Shown here piece after piece: positions 35,221 to 42,682 of a stretch of 64,000 nucleotides of DNA. The DNA lies in NCBI GenBank assembly GCA_963736455.1, contig CAVTON010000001.1, positions 2,542,001 to 2,606,000 on the forward strand. Direction: 5' to 3'. The translations under genes were made by a program, and so were the position numbers. How positions within the stretch are numbered: position 1 is the first letter of the stretch; each line of letters starts with the position of its first letter. Source of the stretch: DAHUXD01 sp963736455 (lineage in GTDB: Bacteria; Acidobacteriota; Thermoanaerobaculia; UBA5066; Gp7-AA6). Under the pieces are notes generated by a model. That model made no database searches. It was not told the origin of the DNA and saw only the letters and a list, made by a program, of their open reading frames with translations.

Positions 35221-36645
35221 TCACGGGCATGGAAAGGCCGATGAGTCCTGAATCGGCTGGAACGGCGTTCCGAACGTGGTGGAGTAGCTCTTGGACGCGC
35301 CGGTCACGGTATCGGTGACCTTCATTTCGACGCCAACGTTCGTCAACCCACCAGCGAACACCCAGTACGAATTGTTGACGGAGCACCCGGGTAAGACTTT
35401 CATGACCAGCTCGATGTTGGTCGGATCGAAGAACCAAAAGTAGCCCGTGTTGGCAGTTAGCGGGACGGCAGTCGCGGGAGATGACGGTCCTTCAGGAGTC
35501 CGCTGGAAGTCTGCTGTGATCGAAAACCTGCCGCTGTTGAGACAGAGCGTGTGAGTGTCCGGCGTGCAGGACGACAACTGAAAGTCGAAAACGGCGTTTT
35601 GAGTTCCAGCATGCAGAAAGCTGCCATTGCCATCGATTGCGAGGAAGCCAACATTCAGGTCGGTTAGCCCCGCGTTCATGGACTGCAATGTCGCACCGCC
35701 ATCGCTGCTGCGAAAGACACCCTCCAGATTAGTGCCGACGAAAACATTGACGGGCCACGCAGGATTGATCGCGAAACTCGTCACCGATGTCGGGAGGCCC
35801 GCGTTGATCGCGGCAAAGGTTGCCCCACCATCGACGCTCTTGAAGAGAGTAATGCCAGTGACCCCGTAAATGACGTTGGCATTTGTTGGATCGGCGGCGA
35901 GAACATCGAAGTAGCTCGGCGCGTTGGTGAGCAGGTTCCACGTCCCACCCCCATCGACGGTCTTGAACAGCCCGTGCCTTGCATTCGGGTCGCGAACGGT
36001 TTCCGTAAGCACGTAAAGAGTTCCGGACACCTTTGTGCCGATCATCTTCGCTATCACCGCGCTGTCAAGTCCTAAGCCTGTGTCCATGGGGGTCCACGTT
36101 GCTCCGCCGTCGGTGCTCTTCAACAAGGAACTGACCGTCGGGGAAACCCGATCGATTGGCACGAGGCTCTGACCGACGAATAAGGTTGTAGGTGCAACCG
36201 GGTCGACGACCAGCGCAACAGTCGGAATTCCGATGTCTCCGTCGATGTCGTACTTCCACGTGGTGCCGCCATCGGTGCTCATGTCGACGGAGTAATTGCA
36301 CGTTGCCCGTCCGCAGCCGTCCTGCGAGAAGTAGACGGTATTCGGAGGGGCCGTCGCCAGAGGTATCGGACTCTGGACGACGTAGCTCAACTGCGTCCAC
36401 GTGGCTCCGTTATCAGTGCTTTTGTACGGTGCGAGGGGGATGTACGGGTTGTCGAACTCGCTCACATAGAGCGTACCCGGACGCAGCGGGTCAGCGATGA
36501 CGAAGAATGACCCGAGTGCGTTCGGCGGTCCGTTCGTCGTCCAGACGCCAACTTCGGCTGTAGCTGTCGAGCTGATGAGGACAGCTAGGAGGGCGATTAC
36601 GACTCGACCTTGAGCGCGGAGAGCGCTGCCTCTGATTCGCATCAT
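35221..36645 (-). CDS. Secreted BNR/Asp-box propeller with recurrent C-terminal domain
   Basis: 474 residues. A signal peptide (VVIALLAVLISSTATA) is followed by a propeller with six Asp-box motifs, such as KSTDNGATW, STDGGTTW, KSTDGGATW and KTVDGGGTW. The last 115 residues are the recurrent domain: LCLNSGRFSITADF, NTGYFWFFDPTNIE, YWVFAGGLTNVGV, PIQDSSAFPC. Asp-box propellers occur in sialidases, photosynthesis factors and sortilin-like receptors; no catalytic residues are evident here. The start is an ATG pair at 36645/36642 without a visible ribosome site. Confidence 0.75.
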   Translation of the reverse strand: MMRIRGSALRAQGRVVIALLAVLISSTATAEVGVWTTNGPPNALGSFFVIADPLRPGTLYVSEFDNPYIPLAPYKSTDNGATWTQLSYVVQSPIPLATAPPNTVYFSQDGCGRATCNYSVDMSTDGGTTWKYDIDGDIGIPTVALVVDPVAPTTLFVGQSLVPIDRVSPTVSSLLKSTDGGATWTPMDTGLGLDSAVIAKMIGTKVSGTLYVLTETVRDPNARHGLFKTVDGGGTWNLLTNAPSYFDVLAADPTNANVIYGVTGITLFKSVDGGATFAAINAGLPTSVTSFAINPAWPVNVFVGTNLEGVFRSSDGGATLQSMNAGLTDLNVGFLAIDGNGSFLHAGTQNAVFDFQLSSCTPDTHTLCLNSGRFSITADFQRTPEGPSSPATAVPLTANTGYFWFFDPTNIELVMKVLPGCSVNNSYWVFAGGLTNVGVEMKVTDTVTGASKSYSTTFGTPFQPIQDSSAFPCP

Positions 36646-36744
36646 CGAAGTGTATACGTATCCGACAATCCATACGCGGATGGCCTCTCCCCTCATTTCC
36701 ACGACCGCATCGCTATAAACTTCGCCTCGTAAAAGGAGAACTGC

Positions 36745-37140
36745 TTGAAACGAAAGACCAACAAGACCTTGAACATCGCCGCCGACCGTGCCGCCCACGT
36801 CCTCCACATTCTCATCGCCGACGGAAAGTTGGCCGCGAAGGACGTAACCAACGCTCTCAAACGCCGGGAGGAAATGATCCACGAACTCCGCCAGCGGCTT
36901 CTCGCCCTTGAACACGGCGCGGTATCCGCCGTTGAACGGACCGCCAAGAAGATCGCCCGGAAGGTCATGCGGAGGAAGCGGAAAATGACGGCGGCTCGTC
37001 TTGCTGCCCTCCGGCTCAACGGCAAGTACATGGGCCACGTTCGGAGGCTTTCGACCGCGCAGAAGGCCACCGTGAAAAAGATCCGGGAAACGAAAGGCGT
37101 TCGGGCGGGTATCGCAGCGGCGAGGAAGATGGCAAAGTAG
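36745..37140 (+). CDS. Small basic helical protein, possible nucleic-acid binder
   Basis: 131 residues, very rich in Lys/Arg (TAKKIARKVMRRKRKM and others), mostly helical with no membrane segment. TTG start at 36745, seven bases after AAAAGGAG. It resembles histone-like or plasmid accessory proteins in composition only. It sits with the next small gene beside the candidate origin repeat and the replication gene, so a role in replication or partition is plausible but unproven. Confidence 0.6.
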   Translation: MKRKTNKTLNIAADRAAHVLHILIADGKLAAKDVTNALKRREEMIHELRQRLLALEHGAVSAVERTAKKIARKVMRRKRKMTAARLAALRLNGKYMGHVRRLSTAQKATVKKIRETKGVRAGIAAARKMAK

Positions 37141-37164
37141 ATGGTGCGGCGAAAGGTGCAATTC

Positions 37165-37485
37165 ATGAGTGAACTCATCGTGAAACGCGAGCGGCCTCCC
37201 GCCGTGATCCGGGGATTTATCGAAGATGAGCTGGATCGGCTTGAATTGGTTCTGTATCAAGTATGTGGAATGCATCCGCCAAGTGTGCGGGAGCGCGTAC
37301 TGGAGAGCATCAGGTTAGCCCTTAGAAGAATACGGAGCCGACAGTTACCGGCTTTCGAAAGGGCAATGAACCAGAAGTCTGAAGCGACCCTTCGTAGGAC
37401 GATGCGAACTTTCCGCCGGGCGGTGCTTGAGGAGGCTAAGCGGTCCGCCAGAAGCAGGAAGACCAGTTCCAAGACTCTACGGTAG
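37165..37485 (+). CDS. Small basic protein beside the candidate origin
   Basis: 106 residues from the ATG at 37165, preceded by GAAAGG. An in-frame ATG at 37141 directly after the previous stop would add eight residues. It is helical, Arg-rich toward the C-terminus and ends in ARSRKTSSKTLR. Not recognised. Its stop lies one base before the 27-bp inverted repeat at 37486. Confidence 0.55.
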   Translation: MSELIVKRERPPAVIRGFIEDELDRLELVLYQVCGMHPPSVRERVLESIRLALRRIRSRQLPAFERAMNQKSEATLRRTMRTFRRAVLEEAKRSARSRKTSSKTLR

Positions 37486-37599
37486 AGGGTGGGTAGTTAG
37501 GGTGGGGGGTGGGTAGTTTTAGCATTGTATTGATGTAGAGATAAATACTAAGGGTAACAATGGGAAAACCCTCCACCCCCCACCCCAACTACCCACCCT
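37486..37599. repeat. 27-bp G-rich inverted repeat with AT-rich spacer, candidate origin or bidirectional terminator
   Basis: 37486-37512 and 37573-37599 are inverted copies with one mismatch in 27. Each arm carries GGG tracts spaced to form a G-quadruplex (GGGTGGG, then a TAGTT-type loop, then GGG(G)TGGGGGG). They enclose 60 bp of AT-rich sequence and lie between convergent genes, next to the replication gene. Bidirectional termination is the simpler alternative. Confidence 0.7.
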
Positions 37600-37604
37600 G
37601 CGGT

Positions 37605-39791
37605 CTACTCTTCCTCTTGAAACATCCCGACGAGTTCTTTCCCGCCCTTAGATAACTTCAATCCCTTCCGGTGGGTGACGCCTTTGATAGAAACCTTCGT
37701 GTACCCCCGGTCCTCCAGCGTCCGTCCGAAGGCGGTTTGAGTGACCGATGTTTCGTTCCCACGGTCGCACCATTTCGAATAAGCGGTGAACAACGCCATT
37801 GGTTTCGACCTGGCAGCGGCGTCCTTGTCACAGCACTCGGCGATGAACCTTCCGATTTGATCTTCCTCGCGGCGATACCTCGCCGTGGCCTTGGTCACGG
37901 ACGTGGGCGGCGTCAGGCCGTCGGCTTGCCATTTCCGCGTGCCATCGAGCGCCCACCTAAGGATTCCGTCCGCTTCGGTGGCGAGAAGCTTCCGGTCGTA
38001 GTCCTCGATCTTCGGGCGCTTGTTGCTGATCTTGACGTTGAAAGGGATCAACCGTAATCGCCGCCAGATCGCATGGCCCGTTTCCTTGATTTGGGGCTTG
38101 TGGTTGGTCGCAAGCCACAGTTTAAATGTGGTTGGAATCGATTCCCAGTCTTGGTACATAGCCCGAGCCACGATTTCCGACTCCCCGGTCGCAGCCTTAA
38201 TGAAAGCCTCGGATAGCAATTTGCCCTCGTCTGATTCCGTTGCCCATACGAACCTGCTTCCCCGGAGCCGGGCAACGTCGGATGGAATGCCACCGTCCTG
38301 TTTCTTTTGAAGAAATGTCGTCGGAGGGGTTTGCATCGCGTACGTCCCGAAAAGCCCGTGAATCGTCTTGATGAAGGTCGATTTGCCGTTCTCGCCCGAG
38401 CCATGGAGGATGTGAACATCACTTGCTCGGCGACCGAACCGGTCAGCGAATAGCCGACCGCCTTCTGCACGAAGTCGATAAGGTCGGCGTCGCCGTCGAA
38501 TATTGGATTCAGGAAGTCGAGCCAGTCGGGACAGGTGGCGGCGGTGTCGTACGAGGCGGTCACCAGTCGCCGAAGTTGAGCTTCCCGTGTGTGTGGCTCA
38601 AGGACAGCGGTCGCAAAGTCGAAAATCCCGTTCTGGAGGTTGACGACCATCGGGTCGGTATCGAACGTGGCGGTCGTGGTCGCAACAGGTTCCAAACTTT
38701 GGGACAGGCTGACCATGGCCCTTATCGACCGGTCGCTTTCGGTTTTCTTGGCGTGGACGAAGAGTTGCCGCTGCCGGTCGTGGCTCGGCATCTTCAGGGC
38801 GGTTAGCTTGATGCTCTTTCCAAGCGCCATCGCCCGACGGCGAATTTCGTCGGTATCGTCGTCCCGCCACGTCTTACCGTGCAATGCAAGCCAGAGGCGC
38901 TTATCGTGGCAGTAGCGGAAATCGTGGCCGTTCAGCTGGACCAGCGGGTTGGCATTCCAAACGTCCGTCAGGTCGCTGTTCGCTTGGTACTAACGGCAAA
39001 ACCGTTCGCACTTCTCGGCCACGACGGCCTCGGGCAACGGCGGTTTGCAGCGAGTCCGATTGATTTCCAGCATCGTGGATTTCAAGTCGGCCAGTTCGAA
39101 GCCGAGGCTCCGAAAATACCCTGTGAGCCTAGTGATCGACACGTCGCGGGTTCGTCCGGAATGTCGCCTGACAGCAAGTCGGCGATGGTGCGACGGCCCC
39201 CAGCCGTGGCTTTGGCGCTGCTCCTTTCGCGGAATGCTGCCGCGTAAATCGTCTCGGGTAACCTTGGGAAGAGGGTGGCCGAACGGCTCAACCTCCCATG
39301 CGTACTCAACCCCGGTGTCAGGATGGACGGATGGGGGGAGGACGACGTAGTTTCCGTCCCCCTTCAAGTCCAACTGAGGAAGAAACCCTATCGCTTGCCG
39401 GACAGGGTGAACCGGGGTGGCCGAAGAACAAGTGCAGACCGCCCCCGCTGCGGCCCGTGATGGAAATCGGCCCAACGTCGAATGCGCCTTCGTCATCGAT
39501 GTGCTGACTCAGGGTATCGGCTCCGTTTACGCCAGTCTTGGAGTCCACGTCCAACACCACCACGCCTGACCCGGTGTCTCCGGTGAACAGCCCGACGTTC
39601 GCCTCTGGCTCTTCCTTCCAAAGCTCGCGCACTACGGCGGGGTCACGCGTCGCCTCAGTCTGCCAGCCTTTCCGAAACGGTAGCTTTGTCCGTGGTGTCA
39701 GTCGGAATACCGTCCACCCCAACTCGGCGGCATACCGCTCTGCCCAAACTCCGAGATCGCGTTGCCGACTCCTGCCTTTCTCCTTACGCAT
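37605..39791 (-). pseudogene. Prim-pol/SF3 (D5-P4 type) replication protein, broken
   Basis: Across shifting frames the gene encodes a bifunctional primase-polymerase (RDLGVWAERYAAELGW, VVVLDVDSKTG, GRSGGGLHLFF) and a PriCT-like linker (GDIPDE, then TRDVSITRLTGYF). A D5-type SF3 helicase follows, with Walker A GSGENGKST, ATNHKP and WRRLRLIPF. Frame breaks lie near 39404, 39223, 39152 and 38412, and there is an in-frame TAG at 38990-38992. The start ATG at 39791 has GGAGG five bases upstream. Intact, it would be about 728 residues and would initiate replication of a phage satellite or plasmid. Confidence 0.8.
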
Positions 39792-39943
39792 GGTCGCCTC
39801 CGGTGCGGCCACGTTCCTGCCTTGGTCCGGGGCCATTTGCGATTCGTGTCATGCGTGATGCCGTATTTATGTGGTACAATGAACACATCGCGGGAAACGT
39901 GTCCGCGATTTCCGCTTTCTTCCTCATATCAATCCTGCGTCGT

Positions 39944-40025
39944 GGCCCCGTTTGCGCGGGGCCGTCTTGTTAATGGGGATTTTCGTACTAATAAAAAGAA
40001 TCCCCGTGTTTCGGTTAGAACCGAA
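39944..40025. repeat. Cluster of three hairpins in the island
   Basis: GGCCCCG/CGGGGCC at 39944-39963 (six-base loop), GGGGATT/AATCCCC at 39975-40005, and TTCGGTT-AG-AACCGAA at 40010-40025. They lie between the replication gene start and the end of the zinc-ribbon remnant. They probably terminate transcription, but T-tracts are weak on both strands. Confidence 0.45.
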
Positions 40026-40045
40026 GAATAAAAGGCATTAAACAG

Positions 40046-40190
40046 CTACTTTTCTGAGGCACCTCCACGGCGAGGCGTGTCCCACCAAGCGTTGTGACAC
40101 CGGGGGCAAACGCGGACTCCGTTGCTTACGCGGCTTCCAGCGGTGACCGCAGCGCATACACACCTTAGACGTAATAGTTCGACCGTCCAT
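40046..40190 (-). pseudogene. Small four-cysteine zinc-ribbon protein, frameshifted
   Basis: Starts at ATG 40190. The first frame gives VCMRCGHRWKPRKQRS. A one-base shift then restores VCPRCHNAWWDTPRRGG to a TAG at 40046-40048. Together this is the CxxC...CxxC zinc ribbon of about 47 residues found in many small phage and archaeal/bacterial DNA-associated proteins. The total length (145 nt) is not a multiple of three. Confidence 0.6.
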
Positions 40191-40293
40191 AGCCCAGCCT
40201 CCGAGTACACGGCGCTGCGCGGCCTGTAGGACGTACCGACTTACAAGACCGCTGGCAGCGGTTATGTAGTTATTAAGTTGTTTGTATGAATAC

Positions 40294-40312
40294 GCCGGTT
40301 AGGACAACCGGC
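40294..40312. promoter_or_regulatory. Palindrome upstream of the integrase
   Basis: GCCGGTT-AGGAC-AACCGGC is a perfect 7-bp dyad 78 bp before the integrase start. It lies in an AT-rich stretch (40255-40390) that otherwise holds no gene. It could be an operator or an arm-type integrase site; neither is proven. Confidence 0.4.
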
Positions 40313-40390
40313 CACAGAATGTGAATACCCGTTCATTATGTCCGGAAGAGACTAGTAAGTCAACAGAAATGTCTATAAGGAGTGCTGCTT

Positions 40391-41580
40391 ATGGCGCGGA
40401 TTCCCGGCTTTCGTTTCGACGCTCGTCGGAGCCGTGCTCATTTCGAAATCATAGTTCCCGGATCGGCGGGTCGAAAGCGGCACCGGAGGACCGTCGTCGC
40501 CGTCAACAGGAGGGAGGCGGTCGAGTTGTGGCGGCGGTGGAAGGCCGAGGTGGTTGAGGGGCAGTCGGGCCCAAGCACACCTGATTTGACGCTATCGGAT
40601 TACGTGAGAGATATCTGGCCCCGCCGGTGTGGTCGCGTTAGCCAGCGAACGGCAGACCACGACACGTCGATGCTCCGCAATCTCCTGATCCCCGTTCTCG
40701 GGTTACGCGCTTGCGGTTCATCCGAGACGGGCCGGTCCGCGATCTAGTCGGGGGACTGCGCCGCCAGAAATATGCCGCCACCACGATCAACGGGGTCATC
40801 GCAGTCCTTCGAAAGGTGCTGGTGGATGCGGTGGATCGGGGGTTGATCGAGAGAGTTCCTGTCCGTCGGTTTCCCCGCCAGCGGGAGGAGCGGCTCCGGC
40901 TGGAGCTTAGGACGGAGGAGAGGGCGCGGTTCTTGACCGCCTTCGATGATCTGGAGCAGTTCCGGCGCTATCTGGCGGAATCGAGGAGTCGTTTTGGGAT
41001 TCGGGCCGACGGCGATGCGGCCCGAGCCACGTTCGAGCGGCTCCGGAAGTACAAGCCGCTGTTCATCGTGGCGCTGGAGACCGGGCTGTCACAAGGCGAC
41101 CTACTGCGATTGCGATGGGCGCAAATCGACCTGCGAGACGGCGTTATTCGGGTAAGACGTGAAAAAACCGGCGTTGAAGCCCTCGTTCCAATTTCTACGG
41201 CGTGTAGGTCGGCTTTATGCGAATGTCGTCGAAGGAATGTCGTCGGTGGGCTGGTGTTCGTGACGACGACCGGTGCGCGTTGCCCGTTAGCGACCGTAAA
41301 CAGGTATTTTAGGCTGGCGAAGCGACTCGCGGGAATCGAACGCCGGTTCCGCTTTCATGATCTGAGGCATAGCTTCGCATCTACCTTGGCATCACGCGGG
41401 GTTCCGCTGCAATTCATCGCCCGTACGCTAGGCCACGCTTCGGTCACGACCACGGAGCGCTATGCCCGAGCCGACGACACGATGATCGACGCGGTTCGGA
41501 CGGCATTGAACGCGAACCCGAGTGATTCCGCTTCAAGTGGCGAGGAAGGGCGAGTTGGCGGGGCATCAACGTCCGATTGA
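40391..41580 (+). pseudogene. Island tyrosine integrase, frameshifted
   Basis: The ATG at 40391 follows AAGGAG. An arm-binding and core-binding N-terminal part ends out of frame near 40705. The catalytic domain continues in the next frame from about 40702 (RLRFIRDGPVRDL) to 41580. Catalytic residues are present: Arg region LETGLSQGDLLRLRW (GLSQGD where GLRxSE is usual), Lys in RREKTG, HDLRH, His in LGHAS and Tyr in TERYARAD. It ends 103 bp from the right att site, the usual place for the integrase of a tRNA island. One missing base inactivates it. Confidence 0.8.
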
Positions 41581-41683
41581 ACCCGGTTTGAACCCCGACC
41601 GCGTCACGCCGAGCCGATGCCTCACCTGTAAGTCCTTGAAAACGCGATAAAGACCATCCCAACGTGAGCAGATCGGGGTCCAC

Positions 41684-41722
41684 GCTCCCAAAGCAGGTAC
41701 GCTACCGCTGCGCTACGCCCCG
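41684..41722 (-). repeat. att site, right copy: 5' half of tRNA-Pro with native promoter
   Basis: 39 nt of tRNA-Pro from the 5' end through the anticodon loop, then divergence into island sequence at 41683. C at position 28 restores a Watson-Crick pair with the chromosomal 3' half, so this is the original 5' half. GATAAT lies nine bases upstream (41732-41737), as at the left copy. It may still be transcribed into a non-functional fragment. Confidence 0.85.
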
Positions 41723-41752
41723 GGTGTTCGGATTATCGCACCGGCGGACCCT

Positions 41753-42625
41753 TCAGCCGCTGAGGCCCGTCTCGCGCGACGCGACATCCCACAGCCTCGC
41801 CGCGGCCGCGTCGTCCTGCGCGGCGTCGGACGGCGCCGTCTCGCGGAAGCGCCGAAAGTAGCGGCCCGTCGCGCCGTCGAGCGCCGGGTCCCAGGCGAGG
41901 CGCGTCACGGGTTTCGCGCCGCGGGCGGCGGACGGCATGCCGGTTCCGGCCAGCCACAGAACGGAGAGGATCATCGCGCGCAGCGGGATCAAGGGGACGT
42001 CGCGCCAGATTCGCGTCGCGATGGCCCCGGGGTGGAGTGCGTTGATGCCGATGCCCGGTTCGCGCCGCGCGAGCTCCCGCGTGAAGAGGATCTGCGCGAG
42101 CTTTGAGTTCGCATAGGCGCGGAAGCCCGAATACCCGCTTTCGAGCTCGAGGTCGTCCCAATCGATGCGGCCCGTCCGGTGCGCCTCCGAGCTGACGTGG
42201 ACGATGCGCGGCCGGTCGCCGCGACGCAGCGCCGGAAGGAGCAGGCGCGTCAACAGGTAGCCGCCGAGAAAGTTCGTCTGCCACGTCCGCTCGTGGCCGT
42301 CCACCGTGAGGTCCCTGTGCCGCAGCGCGACGCCCGCATTGTTGACGAGCACGTCGAGGGAATCGTGCGTTTCGGCGAACCGGGCCGCCGCCTCCCTCAC
42401 CGACGCGGAGGACGCGAGGTCGAGCGACAGCAGTTCCGCGATTCCCCCCTCGTCCCGGATGCGCCGGGCGATCTCTTCTCCGCGCTGGACGTCGCGAACG
42501 GCCATGACGACACGCGCGCCTCGCCGCGCGAGCTGCCGCGCGGTCTCGCGTCCGATTCCGCTGGTCGTCCCGGTGACCAGGACGGTACGGCGGGCAGACG
42601 GATTCGAAGCGGCCATGCCGCCCAT
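41753..42625 (-). CDS. Short-chain dehydrogenase/reductase
   Basis: 290 residues. The Rossmann motif TGTTSGIG is at about 18-25, NNAG at about 93-96 and the catalytic Ser and Tyr-x-x-x-Lys in YANSK at about 170. Length and the motif DLASSASVREAA fit the retinol-dehydrogenase-like SDR group, which uses NADP(H) or NAD(H). ATG at 42625; a second ATG nine bases later is possible. It follows the second permease in the same direction after a 57-bp gap. Before the island inserted, tRNA-Pro lay directly downstream. Confidence 0.85.
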   Translation of the reverse strand: MGGMAASNPSARRTVLVTGTTSGIGRETARQLARRGARVVMAVRDVQRGEEIARRIRDEGGIAELLSLDLASSASVREAAARFAETHDSLDVLVNNAGVALRHRDLTVDGHERTWQTNFLGGYLLTRLLLPALRRGDRPRIVHVSSEAHRTGRIDWDDLELESGYSGFRAYANSKLAQILFTRELARREPGIGINALHPGAIATRIWRDVPLIPLRAMILSVLWLAGTGMPSAARGAKPVTRLAWDPALDGATGRYFRRFRETAPSDAAQDDAAAARLWDVASRETGLSG

Positions 42626-42682
42626 CCTACAGAGCGCGGTGTGTGCGTGGGCGCCTGCGGCGGCGATTCCGTCCGGCCGAGC

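Larger units (their letters stand above)
30368..41722. mobile_element. Integrated island in tRNA-Pro, about 11.3 kb
   Basis: A 39-bp direct repeat (30368-30406 and 41684-41722, one mismatch) of the 5' half of tRNA-Pro marks the ends. Inside are two tyrosine recombinases (one broken, beside the right end), a decayed prim-pol/helicase gene, a candidate origin repeat, DUF3800 and several secreted proteins. The DNA is visibly less GC-rich than both flanks. No conjugation or phage structural genes are seen, so it resembles a phage-satellite or integrated plasmid-like element. Broken integrase and replication genes suggest that it no longer moves. Confidence 0.85.

Noticed and set aside
36646..37275. 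Long N-terminal extension of the Asp-box protein
   Set aside because: It runs antisense through two genes with good ribosome sites and comes before a clear signal peptide at 36645.
38400..38420. Programmed frameshift at the helicase Walker A
   Set aside because: No slippery heptamer or downstream pseudoknot is evident, and several other indels occur in the same gene.
40391..41580. Two separate integrase genes (40391-40747 and 40711-41580)
   Set aside because: The two frames encode consecutive parts of one tyrosine recombinase; one missing base joins them.
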